Part shown: positions 33,154-42,499 of the stretch, piece by piece
Layout: every line of letters begins with the position of its first letter
Position numbering within the stretch: the stretch's first letter is position 1
Source of the DNA: Pseudomonas putida
GTDB taxonomy: Bacteria; Pseudomonadota; Gammaproteobacteria; Pseudomonadales; Pseudomonadaceae
Direction of reading: 5' to 3'
Assembly: GCF_028682635.1 (NCBI RefSeq)
Contig: NZ_JANHLK010000006.1
Span: 186,001 to 250,000, forward strand
DNA length: 64,000 nucleotides
Notes under the pieces: generated by a model
Databases searched by the model: none
Told to the model about the DNA's origin: nothing
Seen by the model: only the letters and a program-made list of their open reading frames with translations
Translations under genes and position numbers: made by a program

Positions 33154-35220
33154 ATGAAAAATAATAATAGCCCGCTACGCCACTTACCCTGGCTGCTGCT
33201 GGCAATCGTTGGGGCGTGCGCCCTGGGCGTCGTGGCACTTCGCCGAGGTGAAGCGATCAACGCTTTGTGGATCGTGGTCGCTGCCGTGGCCATCTATCTC
33301 GTTGCGTATCGTTACTACAGTCTGTTCATCGCTAATAATGTCATGCAACTCGATGCTCGACGGGCTACCCCCGCCGTGCTCAACAATGACGGTCTGGATT
33401 ATGTCCCGACCAACAAGCATATCCTCTTCGGTCACCACTTCGCGGCCATCGCTGGCGCGGGGCCGCTGGTCGGTCCGGTCCTGGCGGCGCAGATGGGCTA
33501 TCTGCCCGGTACTTTGTGGCTGATTGCCGGCGTGGTGCTGGCCGGTGCCGTGCAGGACTTCATGGTCCTGTTCATGTCCACCCGCCGCAACGGCCGTTCG
33601 CTGGGCGACATGGTCCGGGAAGAAATGGGCCGCATCCCCGGCACCATCGCGCTGTTCGGCTGCTTCCTGATCATGATCATCATCCTCGCGGTGCTGGCGC
33701 TGATCGTGGTCAAGGCCCTGGCCGAAAGCCCGTGGGGGATCTTCACGGTGATGGCGACCATCCCGATCGCGATGTTCATGGGCATCTACATGCGCTACAT
33801 CCGCCCGGGCCGCATCGGTGAGATTTCCGTGATCGGCGTATTGCTGCTGCTGGGGTCGATCTGGCTGGGTGGGCAGATTGCTGCGGATCCGGTCTGGGCC
33901 AAGGCCTTCACCTTCAATGGCGTTCAGATTACGTGGATGCTGGTCGGTTACGGTTTCGTGGCAGCTTCGTTACCGGTCTGGCTGATCCTGGCACCGCGTG
34001 ACTACCTGTCGACGTTCCTGAAAATCGGCACCATCGTGGCCTTGGCGATCGGCATCCTGATCACCATGCCCGAGCTGAAAATGCCGGCGCTGACCCAATT
34101 TGTCGATGGCACTGGCCCGGTGTGGAAGGGCGGTCTGTTCCCGTTCCTGTTCATCACCATCGCCTGTGGCGCGGTCTCGGGTTTCCATGCGCTGATCTCC
34201 TCCGGCACCACGCCGAAACTGCTGGATAACGAGGTTAACTCCCGTTACATCGGTTATGGCGCCATGCTGATGGAGTCCTTCGTGGCCATCATGGCCATGG
34301 TCGCCGCATCGGTGATCGAGCCAGGCGTGTACTTCGCCATGAACAGCCCCGCCGCAGTTGTGGGCGGTGACGTGATGGCTGTGGCGCAAACCGTCAGCAG
34401 CTGGGGTTTTGCAATCACCCCTGAGGCGCTGCAGGCAGTAGCGCACGACATCGGCGAAACCACCATCCTGGCCCGTGCCGGCGGTGCACCGACCCTGGCG
34501 GTCGGCATCGCGCAGATCCTGCACAGTGTGCTGCCGGGTGAAAACACCATGGCGTTCTGGTACCACTTCGCGATCCTGTTCGAAGCGCTGTTCATCCTGA
34601 CCGCGGTGGACGCCGGCACCCGTGCCGGGCGTTTCATGCTGCAGGACCTGCTCGGCTCCTTCGTGCCCGCGCTCAAACGCACCGAGTCCTGGACTGCCAA
34701 CCTGATTGCCACCGCTGGCTGTGTGGCGATGTGGGGCTGGTTGCTGTATCAGGGCGTGATCGATCCGCTGGGTGGCATCAATACCCTGTGGCCGCTGTTC
34801 GGCATCTCCAACCAGATGCTCGCCGGTATCGCGCTGATGCTCGGCACCGTCGTGCTGATCAAGATGAAGCGTCAGCGGTATGTCTGGGTCACCATGCTGC
34901 CTGCCGTGTGGTTGCTGATCTGCACCACCACCGCCGGCTTCATCAAGCTGTTCGACGCCAACCCGGCGATCGGCTTCCTGGCCCTGGCGAAAAAATACAG
35001 CGATGCCTTGGCCAATGGCCAGATCCTCGCTCCAGCCAAGGACATCACTCAGATGCAGCACGTGATCTTCAACGCCTACACCAACGCCACGCTGACCGCG
35101 CTGTTCCTGTTCGTGGTATTCAGCATCCTGTTCTACGCACTCAAGGTCGGTATTTCTGCCTGGGGTACGAAAGAGCGCACGGACAAGGAAGCGCCGTTCC
35201 AGGCGCTGCCGGATGCGTAA
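33154..35220 (+). CDS. cstA: CstA/BtsT-family peptide or pyruvate transporter
   Basis: A 688-residue inner-membrane protein with about 16-18 helices. Family segments include NKHILFGHHFAAIAGAGPLVGP (around residues 85-105) and the SSGTTPKLL loop. E. coli BtsT, the closest characterised type with the yjiX-yjiA neighbours, imports pyruvate with protons; CstA was linked to peptide uptake. The true start is the ATG before KNNNSP at 33154; the open frame extends upstream through the mapZ region. It is followed by ybdD (15 bp) and, after a REP pair, yjiA. Confidence 0.93.
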   Translation: MKNNNSPLRHLPWLLLAIVGACALGVVALRRGEAINALWIVVAAVAIYLVAYRYYSLFIANNVMQLDARRATPAVLNNDGLDYVPTNKHILFGHHFAAIAGAGPLVGPVLAAQMGYLPGTLWLIAGVVLAGAVQDFMVLFMSTRRNGRSLGDMVREEMGRIPGTIALFGCFLIMIIILAVLALIVVKALAESPWGIFTVMATIPIAMFMGIYMRYIRPGRIGEISVIGVLLLLGSIWLGGQIAADPVWAKAFTFNGVQITWMLVGYGFVAASLPVWLILAPRDYLSTFLKIGTIVALAIGILITMPELKMPALTQFVDGTGPVWKGGLFPFLFITIACGAVSGFHALISSGTTPKLLDNEVNSRYIGYGAMLMESFVAIMAMVAASVIEPGVYFAMNSPAAVVGGDVMAVAQTVSSWGFAITPEALQAVAHDIGETTILARAGGAPTLAVGIAQILHSVLPGENTMAFWYHFAILFEALFILTAVDAGTRAGRFMLQDLLGSFVPALKRTESWTANLIATAGCVAMWGWLLYQGVIDPLGGINTLWPLFGISNQMLAGIALMLGTVVLIKMKRQRYVWVTMLPAVWLLICTTTAGFIKLFDANPAIGFLALAKKYSDALANGQILAPAKDITQMQHVIFNAYTNATLTALFLFVVFSILFYALKVGISAWGTKERTDKEAPFQALPDA

Positions 35221-35235
35221 CCAGAGGATTGCAGC

Positions 35236-35433
35236 ATGTTCAATGACCTGAGTCGCCTCGGTAAATACCTCGGTCAGGCCGCGCGCCTGATGGTCGGCAT
35301 GCCCGACTACGACAATTACGTCGAGCATATGCAAACAAAGCACCCGGACAAACCGGTGATGAGCTACGAGATGTTCTTTCGGGAACGCCAGGAAGCTCGT
35401 TACGGTGGCAAGGGTGGGCCGAAGTGTTGTTGA
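35236..35433 (+). CDS. ybdD: YbdD/YjiX small protein
   Basis: A 65-residue basic protein with [14 protein letters not shown] and a CC tail (GGPKCC), typical of the DUF466 family encoded after cstA/btsT. It is probably an accessory of the transporter; mechanism unknown. AGAGGA precedes the ATG, 15 bp after cstA. Confidence 0.92.
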   Translation: MFNDLSRLGKYLGQAARLMVGMPDYDNYVEHMQTKHPDKPVMSYEMFFRERQEARYGGKGGPKCC

Positions 35434-35458
35434 TACAACACGCCTAGGCGACACACCA

Positions 35459-35528
35459 CTGTAGGAGCCCGGCTTGCCGGCGAAAGCGATCTTCCGGACG
35501 CCTTCGCCGGCAAGCCGGGCTCCTACAG
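35459..35528. repeat. Paired inverted REP element, near-perfect
   Basis: CTGTAGGAGCCCGGCTTGCC-GGCGA and its exact reverse complement separated by about 20 bp. It sits between ybdD and yjiA and may attenuate or stabilise the transcript between them. Confidence 0.9.
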
Positions 35529-35556
35529 TTTTATCAGCGCATGGGAGATTTTCGTT

Positions 35557-36528
35557 TTGCTCACTCCAATCCCGGTCACGATCCTCAGCGGCTTCCTCGG
35601 CGCCGGCAAAACCACGCTGTTGCGCCACCTGCTCAAAGCCGAGCATGGCCTGAAAATCGCCGTGATCGAAAATGAATTCAGCGACGCCGGCATCGACACC
35701 CAACTGTTGGGTGACGAGCCGGTTCAAGTCATGACGCTGTCCAACGGCTGCGTCTGTTGCACGATCCACACCGACCTGACCAAGGCCCTGTATCTGCTGC
35801 TCGAACGTCTCGACAGTGGCGAAATCGCCTTCGACCGCCTGGTGATCGAGTGCACCGGCCTCGCCGACCCGGCTCCGGTGGCGCAAACCTTCTTCATCGA
35901 CGAGGAGCTGCGCGAGCGCTACATCCTCGACGGCATCATCACCTTGGTAGACGCGGCACACGCCGAGCAGCATCTGACCCAGACCATCGCCCAGGCGCAA
36001 ATCGGTTTCGCCGACCGGCTGCTGGTGAGCAAGCGTGATCTGGTGGACGAACCTGCGTTCACTGCGTTGAGCGAGCGTCTGACCCGTATCAATCGCCGTG
36101 CACCGATCCGCGTGGTCGACCACGGCAAGATCGACCTGGCCGAACTGCTCGACGTGCGTGGTTTCAATCTCAATGCCGACCTTGGTGGTGGCGTGAGTTT
36201 GCGCCCGGTCAGTCAGGCGCCGTCCGTCGACCGTATTTCCAGCCTGGTGCTGCGCACCGACAAGCCGCTGGATATCGACAAGCTCAGCGAGTTCATGAAC
36301 GAACTGCTGGAAGACCACGGCAAGCAACTGCTGCGCTACAAGGGCGTTTTGAACATCCTCGGCGAACCGCGTCGGATGGTGTTTCAGGGGGTTCTTAAGT
36401 TGTACGGATTCGACTGGGACACCGAGTGGGCCGACGATGAAGCGCGCGAAAGCGTGATCGTGTTCATTGCCGATGATTTGCCGGAAGAAAAGATTCGCCA
36501 GGGGTTCGCTCGAGTGGCGGCGAACTAA
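35557..36528 (+). CDS. yjiA: CobW/COG0523-family GTPase, YjiA-like
   Basis: A 323-residue G3E GTPase. Walker [10 protein letters not shown] (residues 12-20), the metal-binding CVCC motif (GCVCCTIH), Walker [10 protein letters not shown] and a base-recognition SKRD are all present, with a C-terminal CobW_C domain. The family delivers zinc or other metals. Its pairing with cstA-ybdD is conserved from E. coli (btsT-yjiX-yjiA). Translation appears to start at a TTG with GGGAG 9 nt upstream. The stop overlaps that of the converging GntR gene. Confidence 0.9.
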   Translation: MLTPIPVTILSGFLGAGKTTLLRHLLKAEHGLKIAVIENEFSDAGIDTQLLGDEPVQVMTLSNGCVCCTIHTDLTKALYLLLERLDSGEIAFDRLVIECTGLADPAPVAQTFFIDEELRERYILDGIITLVDAAHAEQHLTQTIAQAQIGFADRLLVSKRDLVDEPAFTALSERLTRINRRAPIRVVDHGKIDLAELLDVRGFNLNADLGGGVSLRPVSQAPSVDRISSLVLRTDKPLDIDKLSEFMNELLEDHGKQLLRYKGVLNILGEPRRMVFQGVLKLYGFDWDTEWADDEARESVIVFIADDLPEEKIRQGFARVAAN

Positions 36529-37214
36529 CCGGCAATACGCTTGCGGTTGGAGAGCGGTTGAGCGTTCAGCAATACCGCCTCCAGATGATCCAGATGCCGG
36601 TTCAGTAATGTCGCTGCCATCGCGGCATCCCTACGCGTAAGCGCGTCCACTATTTTCTCGTGCACCTGCCAGGCGCAGTAGTCCTCCCCGCACACCTCAA
36701 GCTGCGCAATCGCCAGCGAACTCGGTGGCACCAGGCTGCCGAGAAAATGCGCCAACGGTGCATTGCCCGCCATTTCTGCCAACTGTAGGTGAAACTCTCC
36801 TGCCAGACGTATTGCCCGGCCACGCTCAGTGCATTGGCGCTCGCGATCGACCAACGCGCTCAGGCGCTTCAAGGCTTGCGTGCAGGGCCGCTGGCAGGCC
36901 AGCTTCACCAGCATGAGCTCGGTCAGTCGCCGCGCATGCAGCGTTTGCCGAACTTGATCGACATTGAGCGCCGCTACACGGGGGCGATGATTGACCCGCA
37001 GAATAATGATCTGCTGATGGGACAGTCGCATCAGCACATCACGCATGTCACTGCGCCTTGCACCGAACATTTGCGCCAGGCTTTCTTCGGTAAAGCGACT
37101 GGCCTCATGGATGCGCTGTTCAAGAATGGCGTCGAGGACCCGCGAGTACAGATCATCCGCCGCCGGTGGAAAGGGCAGGGTCGTAAGCGTTTGCGGTGAA
37201 ACGAAGCTGTTCAT
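36525..37214 (-). CDS. GntR-family regulator, FCD domain (second of pair)
   Basis: A 229-residue regulator with an N-terminal winged HTH (about 20-85; ARFTEESLAQMFGARRSDMRDVL-like core) and a C-terminal helical FCD ligand domain (about 95-215). The recognition helix is poorer in canonical residues than in the upstream paralogue. I chose the ATG at 37214 with CTGGAG upstream. It lies 25 bp after the other GntR gene and presumably in the same unit as the dicarboxylate symporter. Confidence 0.85.
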   Translation of the reverse strand: MNSFVSPQTLTTLPFPPAADDLYSRVLDAILEQRIHEASRFTEESLAQMFGARRSDMRDVLMRLSHQQIIILRVNHRPRVAALNVDQVRQTLHARRLTELMLVKLACQRPCTQALKRLSALVDRERQCTERGRAIRLAGEFHLQLAEMAGNAPLAHFLGSLVPPSSLAIAQLEVCGEDYCAWQVHEKIVDALTRRDAAMAATLLNRHLDHLEAVLLNAQPLSNRKRIAG

Positions 37215-37239
37215 GGCCAATCTCCAGTTCGAAGAGGGT

Positions 37240-37956
37240 TCAACTGCCAAGGTTGTCGTCCGGGATGTTCAGTTCAATGCCCATGCGCTGGCCCTCGCGA
37301 AGGATGTGCCGACGCATCTCGGCACTGGCCTGGGCGCTGTTCTTGCTGCGGATCGCCCGCACCACCGCTTCGTTTTCTTCGAGGCGTTCGGCCAGATGCT
37401 CCGGGGAATTGCGCAGCACTTCGGCGCTTTGTTTGAGCGCATTGCTGGTCTGCTGGACAACGCTCTGGAAGATCGGGTTCGAGGTCAGGGTGAAGAGTTC
37501 TTCGTGGAACGCAATGTAGGCGCTCACCCCGGCTTCGCTGTCGTTGGCCTCCAGGGCTTCGCGCATGTCCATCAGGGTCAGGCGCAGTTGCCCGACTTCC
37601 TTGCTGCTGATCGACTGCGCCACCAGACCGACGATGAACGGCTCAAGGGTGTAGCGCAGTTGCAGTACGTCTTCCAGGCTTGCGGCGGCCACGGCACTGT
37701 CGTGCTGTTGGCTGTCGGCAAGATTGGCCTCCAGGACCACCACCCCTTTACCCGGCATGGACCGCACCAGACCGAGGGTTTCGAGCACGATGACGGCTTC
37801 TCGCAGGCTGGGGCGGCTGATACCCAGTTGTTCGGCCAACTCGCGTTGCCCTGGCAGCATGTCACCGGAACGCCACTGACCGCGGGCCAGCGCGGCCCGA
37901 AGTTTTTCTACGACTGAATTTACAACGGTCGACGAGGTAATCACTGTTCGCTCCAT
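37240..37956 (-). CDS. GntR/FadR-family regulator, FCD domain (first of pair)
   Basis: A 238-residue FadR-type regulator. The HTH (about 28-75) has GDMLPGQRELAEQLGISRPSLREA, the textbook GntR recognition helix; the C-terminal FCD domain contains the expected metal/ligand histidines (in AFHEELF and RRHILREG). This class includes PdhR, LldR and VanR, which bind TGGT-N3-ACCA. Two such sites lie upstream of the symporter gene that precedes it by 52 bp. Confidence 0.9.
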   Translation of the reverse strand: MERTVITSSTVVNSVVEKLRAALARGQWRSGDMLPGQRELAEQLGISRPSLREAVIVLETLGLVRSMPGKGVVVLEANLADSQQHDSAVAAASLEDVLQLRYTLEPFIVGLVAQSISSKEVGQLRLTLMDMREALEANDSEAGVSAYIAFHEELFTLTSNPIFQSVVQQTSNALKQSAEVLRNSPEHLAERLEENEAVVRAIRSKNSAQASAEMRRHILREGQRMGIELNIPDDNLGS

Positions 37957-38008
37957 GAGCTCAAAAACGGTTTGGCCATGCCTGCCCGGGAGCAGGCACG
38001 GCGTTCAT

Positions 38009-39322
38009 TCAAAATTCCTGCTGATGGGCCGCAGCCACCGGTTTTCTCGGCTGGAAGGTATAACCCACCTGGCCGGAAAGCACTTTGTTCGCCCGCTCCA
38101 CATCGATGTCTTTTTCCCAGCGAGCGATCGCCACGGTGGCCACGCAGTTGCCGATCAGGTTGGTCAGGGCCCGGCCGATCCCCATGAACCAGTCCACGGC
38201 CAACACCAGCACCAGGCCCACCACGGGAATCGCCGGGATTGCCGTCAGCGTGGCCGCCAGAATCACCAGGGCCGAACCCGGGATGCCGTGTGCGCCTTTG
38301 GAGGTGATCAAGGACACCAATAGAATCGTCAGCAAGTCGGTCATGGCCAGCGGCGTGCCGGTGGCATTGGCGATGAACACGATGGCCAGGGTCAGGTAGA
38401 TCGAGAAACCGTCGAGGTTGAACGAATATCCGGTGGGAATCACCAACCCGACCGTCGAGCTGCCGATACCCAGATGCTCAAGCTTGCGCATGATTTGTGG
38501 CAGCACAGCGTCTGACGAGGCGGTGCCCATGACGATCAGCAGTTCTTCGCGCAGGTACTTGAGCAACGGCCACATCTTCAGGCCGGAAAGGCGCATGACC
38601 AGGCCGAGAATCAGCGCCACGAAGGCCACGCAGGTCAGGTAAAACAGGCCGACCAGACTGCCCAGATGCTGCAGCGAGTCCAGGCCGTATTTGCTGGTGG
38701 TGAAGGCGATCGCGCCGAATACGCCGATCGGTGCCAGTCGCACGATCATGCCCATGATGCGGAAGATCACATGGCTGAGTTCGTTGATCAGTCGCGAAAT
38801 GCCCGACGCCGCTTCTCCCACCAGATTCAGGGCGCTGCCAAACAACACCGAAAACAGCAGGACTTGCAGGATGTTGTTATCGGCAAATGCACCGATCACC
38901 GAGGTCGGAATCAGGTCCATCAGGAACTGTGTGGTGGTATGCATGTGCTGGCCGCGCTGGGCGATATCGCCCATGTCAGCCGCAGAAAGCTGTTCCAGAT
39001 GAATGTTCGCGCCACTGCCGATACCGGTGCTGAAGGCGAACACCAGGCCGATCACCAGGGCAATGGTGGTCAAGACTTCGAAATAGATCACGGATTTCAG
39101 GCCGATACGCCCGACCTTCTTCAGGTCGCCGGCACCGCTGATGCCGCTGACCACGACGCAGAACACGATCAGGCCGATGAGCATCTTGATCAGCTTGATG
39201 AAACCGTCCCCGAGGGGTTTGAGCTGAGCGGAGTATTCGGGAAGGGTCAGCCCGCAGACGATGCCGAGCACCAGTCCGAGAACCACTTGGAGGAAGATTG
39301 AACGCGAGCACCATCTGAGCAT
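38009..39322 (-). CDS. Dicarboxylate/amino acid:cation symporter, DctA-like
   Basis: A 437-residue DAACS transporter with eight helices and two re-entrant loops. It shows the family's serine-rich TASSDAVLP segment, GYSFNLDGFSIYLT (helix 7 NLDG, cation/substrate site) and SKGAHGIPGSALV (tip HP2). Length fits C4-dicarboxylate DctA. It is the first gene of a unit with two GntR regulators, so uptake of a C4-dicarboxylate or a related acid seems inducer-controlled. The precise substrate is unproven. Confidence 0.88.
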   Translation of the reverse strand: MLRWCSRSIFLQVVLGLVLGIVCGLTLPEYSAQLKPLGDGFIKLIKMLIGLIVFCVVVSGISGAGDLKKVGRIGLKSVIYFEVLTTIALVIGLVFAFSTGIGSGANIHLEQLSAADMGDIAQRGQHMHTTTQFLMDLIPTSVIGAFADNNILQVLLFSVLFGSALNLVGEAASGISRLINELSHVIFRIMGMIVRLAPIGVFGAIAFTTSKYGLDSLQHLGSLVGLFYLTCVAFVALILGLVMRLSGLKMWPLLKYLREELLIVMGTASSDAVLPQIMRKLEHLGIGSSTVGLVIPTGYSFNLDGFSIYLTLAIVFIANATGTPLAMTDLLTILLVSLITSKGAHGIPGSALVILAATLTAIPAIPVVGLVLVLAVDWFMGIGRALTNLIGNCVATVAIARWEKDIDVERANKVLSGQVGYTFQPRKPVAAAHQQEF

Positions 39323-39390
39323 GGGAGGAATCCTGGTCGGTGTCCTGGCTGCCGAGTTTGAGGGCTTTCGGCTTCAGGACTTAATTATTG

Positions 39391-39400
39391 TGGTCTTACC
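39391..39400 (-). promoter_or_regulatory. GntR/FCD-type operator 1
   Basis: TGGT-CTT-ACC(G), close to the FadR-subfamily consensus TGGT-N3-ACCA, 69 bp upstream of the symporter start. Same GGTCTTACC core as operator 2. Confidence 0.55.
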
Positions 39401-39475
39401 GGTATGTCCAGTGCAGGCGCAGTCTAGGCGTGGACTTCGGGTGATCGCAAGGGAAAATGTTGAAATTGGCATGAC

Positions 39476-39486
39476 CGGTCTTACCA
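39476..39486 (-). promoter_or_regulatory. GntR/FCD-type operator 2
   Basis: (C)CGGT-CTT-ACCA(G), sharing the GGTCTTACC core with operator 1; the two centres are 85 bp apart, about eight helical turns, which would suit looping. Confidence 0.55.
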
Positions 39487-39579
39487 GTTGAATGGCAAGG
39501 CCCGGTCTTGAGCGGTTTGGGTCTGTGAAAAAAATCGAATCGGGTTCAAGGGGGAAGTCGAGGCGCTTTCGGATCAGTT

Positions 39580-40128
39580 TTAGACTTCGTCCGGATTGTC
39601 GACATAAGAGGCATTGCGCTCGATGATGTTCAGGTGAAAGACCAGGTTGCTCCCGCCTCCGCCTGCATTGACATGATGACCATCGTGGGAATACATATAT
39701 TTCGTACCGGCAAGCGGGACCCCATGAGTGGTCTGGATCGTTAAGGACAATTTATTGGAAGAGATGTCATCCAATGTAATCACGTTGCCGTTTTTGTCGA
39801 GAAGGTTGAAATTGGCAGCGTCTTTATTTTCTGTTGCAATAATGGTTTTGTATTTGTTCATGCCGAGGATGCTTCCGTAATAGGCGCCTGGCGTGCGTAT
39901 GTAAATATGGTAGTGGTTTGCGGTGCACCTGAAATAAAATCTTAAAGTGTTGTGGGGATTTTTGCTGTCCGCGAAAAGATAGTTGGAAATATCTAGTGTG
40001 CCTTCGTACTTATAATGCTTAGGGGGTTGCATGGTGACTTTTTTGTTATGGGTCAGTCGAGGGAAGTGCAGGTGACCGAAATTGGTGGACAGTTCGGCAA
40101 TGAAGGATTTTTGACGATCGGTGCTCAT
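39580..40128 (-). CDS. Uncharacterised protein, tandem paralogue 2
   Basis: A 182-residue cytosolic-looking protein without signal peptide or membrane helix. It begins with STDRQKSFIAEL, nearly the same as its upstream neighbour, and shares YIRTPGAYYG, LDDI and a C-terminal IIERNASYVDNPDEV. The pattern of short hydrophobic strands with Gly/Asn turns suggests an all-beta fold (perhaps trefoil-like), but I recognise no family. A Gly-rich patch (AGGGG) lies near residue 156. AAGGAAG precedes the ATG. The DNA is noticeably AT-rich. Function unknown. Confidence 0.8.
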   Translation of the reverse strand: MSTDRQKSFIAELSTNFGHLHFPRLTHNKKVTMQPPKHYKYEGTLDISNYLFADSKNPHNTLRFYFRCTANHYHIYIRTPGAYYGSILGMNKYKTIIATENKDAANFNLLDKNGNVITLDDISSNKLSLTIQTTHGVPLAGTKYMYSHDGHHVNAGGGGSNLVFHLNIIERNASYVDNPDEV

Positions 40129-40170
40129 TTTATCTTCCTTGATAAAGTTTCAACTGTTGGTTGGAGTTAC

Positions 40171-40737
40171 TTAGATTTCATCTGGGGTGCTTAGGTAAGT
40201 CGCATTTCTTTCAAGAATTTTCAATCTGCAAAGCAGGGGTGTCTGTCCCTTGTTGGCGATGTATGTGTACTTTGAGCCGTATAGATTTTGGCGGTGGAGG
40301 AGCCCGGATCCACTGACTTGGATGTAGGTCTCCAGGCTGTCTTCCCTGATGTCGTCCAGTGTCATAGCCCTGTTGTGACGATTGATCAAGTTGAATGTCG
40401 TGGAACCGGCAATGGGGAATGCGCCGACAAACCCGGATGTATCGACACTGATGCACTTTCCGAAATACGGGCCTGGCGTCCGGATATAGAGTCTGTAGCC
40501 ATAATTTGTATATCTGAAATAGAGTAATAGGCCGGGTATGGCATCTGCCGAAATTTCAGGGTGCAGCCCAAGCCGGTGGGAGTCGTCTCTGCGTTGTGGT
40601 GGGCCGGTAAAAAAGCCACCACTGGCAAATACACTACTGGCGATGGCTGGCTCGCCATGAAGCAAGTCGAGAAAGTGCAGCGGTATGTTGTCTGTGCCTA
40701 GTGTGGCAATAAATGATTTTTGCCGGTCTGTAGTCAT
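40171..40737 (-). CDS. Uncharacterised protein, tandem paralogue 1
   Basis: A 188-residue protein paralogous to the next gene (TTDRQKSFIATL start, YIRTPGPYFG, TLDDI, ILERNATYLSTPDEI end). A loop at about residues 30-60 has no counterpart of the same length in the neighbour. No signal peptide, no helix, no cysteine-rich site. It is 42 bp upstream of paralogue 2, so they form a two-gene unit. A promoter in the AT-rich 40738-40950 stretch is likely. Function unknown; candidates include a lectin-like, inhibitor or self-protection role, none of which is supported by a motif. Confidence 0.8.
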   Translation of the reverse strand: MTTDRQKSFIATLGTDNIPLHFLDLLHGEPAIASSVFASGGFFTGPPQRRDDSHRLGLHPEISADAIPGLLLYFRYTNYGYRLYIRTPGPYFGKCISVDTSGFVGAFPIAGSTTFNLINRHNRAMTLDDIREDSLETYIQVSGSGLLHRQNLYGSKYTYIANKGQTPLLCRLKILERNATYLSTPDEI

Positions 40738-40951
40738 TGTCTTGTCTCGCTATTCGTTTGGTTGTAGCGCTTGTTTGAGTGGGTTTGTGCTCAAGCTGAA
40801 AGTGCTTTCCTTGGAATATAGCGATTCTAATAAAAGTGGCGTGATTTAAATTAAGGCAGGGTTTTTCCAGGGTTTTATTAAATGGCTGGTTGCCGTTTTG
40901 TTAGTTTGTCTGGAATGTCGACGTCGCGGGTTATAAAAGAATTTACGCATA

Positions 40952-40981
40952 AAAAACCCGACCACAGAGGGTCGGGTTTTT
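40952..40981. terminator. Terminator of glyA
   Basis: AAACCCGACC / GGTCGGGTTT stem around ACAGAG, flanked by A and T runs; it works for glyA on the minus strand and could work both ways. Confidence 0.9.
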
Positions 40982-41005
40982 GTCTGGCTCGGTAAAGCGC
41001 TGTAA

Positions 41006-42259
41006 TTAAGCGCCGTACACCGGCAGCTTCTTGCAGATCGCCTTGACCTTCTCACGAACGGCATCGATCACCGCTTCGTTGTTCAGGTCCGCCAGGATGT
41101 CGCAGATCCAGCCGGCCAGTTCCTTGCACTCTGCTTCCTTGAAGCCGCGAGTGGTCACAGCCGGGGTGCCGAAGCGCAGGCCGGAGGTGACGAACGGGGA
41201 GCGTGGGTCGTTTGGCACGGAGTTCTTGTTCACGGTGATGAACGCTTTGCCCAGGGCGGCGTCGGCGTCTTTACCGGAGATTTCCTGCTTGATCAGCGAC
41301 AGCAGGAACAGGTGGTTTTCAGTGCCACCGGAAACCACGTCGAAACCGCGCTCGATGAACACGCCGGCCATGGCCTTGGCGTTTTTCACCACTTGTTGCT
41401 GGTAAGCCTTGAACTCAGGCTGCAGCGCTTCCTTGAAGCAGATCGCTTTAGCGGCGATCACGTGCTCCAGCGGGCCGCCCTGGGCGCCTGGGAATACGGC
41501 GGAATTCAGCTTCTTCTCGATGTCGGCGTTGGCGCGAGCCAGGATCAGGCCACCACGTGGACCGCGCAGGGTCTTGTGGGTGGTGGTGGTCACCACGTCA
41601 GCGAATGGAACCGGGTTCGGGTAGACGCCAGCGGCGACCAGACCGGCCACGTGGGCCATGTCGACGAACAGGTAGGCACCCACCTTGTCGGCGATTTCAC
41701 GGAAGCGCGGGAAGTCGAGGATCTGCGAGTAGGCAGAGAAACCGGCCACGATCATTTTTGGCTTGTGTTCAACAGCCAGGCGCTCGACTTCGTCGTAGTC
41801 GATCAGGCCGTTGGCATCGATGCCGTACTGGATGGCGTTGTACAGCTTGCCGGAGGACGAAACGCTGGCACCGTGGGTCAGGTGACCGCCGTGGGCCAGG
41901 CTCATGCCCAGGATGGTGTCGCCAGCCGACAGCAGGGCCAGGTAAACAGCGCTGTTGGCTTGGGAACCGGCGTGTGGCTGAACGTTGGCGTAATCGGCGC
42001 CGAACAGTTCTTTTGCACGGTCGATGGCCAACTGCTCTACGACGTCGACGTACTCGCAACCACCGTAGTAGCGCTTGCCCGGGTAGCCTTCGGCGTACTT
42101 GTTGGTCAGTACCGAGCCTTGAGCTTCCATCACCGCGGGGCTGGTGTAGTTTTCCGAAGCGATCAGCTCAATGTGCTCTTCCTGGCGCTGAGCTTCTTGC
42201 TCCATGGCGGCAAAGAGATCGGCGTCGTACTTGGCAATAGTCAAATCACGGCTGAACAT
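41006..42259 (-). CDS. glyA: Serine hydroxymethyltransferase
   Basis: A 417-residue PLP enzyme that converts serine and tetrahydrofolate to glycine and methylene-THF. The PLP lysine is Lys229 in the [14 protein letters not shown] segment, the same number as in E. coli. The N-terminal [20 protein letters not shown] is typical. The ATG at 42259 has GAGG 6 nt upstream. Pseudomonads carry more than one glyA; this copy is the one beside morA. Confidence 0.97.
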   Translation of the reverse strand: MFSRDLTIAKYDADLFAAMEQEAQRQEEHIELIASENYTSPAVMEAQGSVLTNKYAEGYPGKRYYGGCEYVDVVEQLAIDRAKELFGADYANVQPHAGSQANSAVYLALLSAGDTILGMSLAHGGHLTHGASVSSSGKLYNAIQYGIDANGLIDYDEVERLAVEHKPKMIVAGFSAYSQILDFPRFREIADKVGAYLFVDMAHVAGLVAAGVYPNPVPFADVVTTTTHKTLRGPRGGLILARANADIEKKLNSAVFPGAQGGPLEHVIAAKAICFKEALQPEFKAYQQQVVKNAKAMAGVFIERGFDVVSGGTENHLFLLSLIKQEISGKDADAALGKAFITVNKNSVPNDPRSPFVTSGLRFGTPAVTTRGFKEAECKELAGWICDILADLNNEAVIDAVREKVKAICKKLPVYGA

Positions 42260-42392
42260 GGCGGTCCTCAAGGATCGGGGGCGGAAAAGGGGGGCATTCT
42301 AACCCAATGGGTTTTGGAAGGCATATGAAACGACATCATGTCGCAGACAAGTGGGCTTCATGACGGGATCAGTGGTGATCGTGCCGGCCCAA

Positions 42393-42481
42393 TCGCCAGC
42401 AGGCTGGCTCCCACAGAAGTCGCGACAGCCTGCAAATTCCCTGGCCGACCTAAATTCTTGTGGGAGCCAGCCTGCTGGCGA
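42393..42481. repeat. Paired inverted REP element
   Basis: TCGCCAGCAGGCTGGCTCCCACA and its reverse complement separated by about 43 bp, between glyA and morA (both on the minus strand, so it lies downstream of morA). Confidence 0.85.
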
Positions 42482-42499
42482 TGGCATCCCCACAAAATT

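Noticed and set aside
33970..36327. 785-codon minus-strand frame across cstA, ybdD and yjiA
   Set aside because: It spans three well-conserved genes on the other strand. Its composition is typical of antisense shadow translation.
40738..41005. Additional small gene between the tandem paralogues and glyA
   Set aside because: AT-rich, contains the glyA terminator and presumably the promoter of the pair. No frame with both a start signal and plausible coding sequence.
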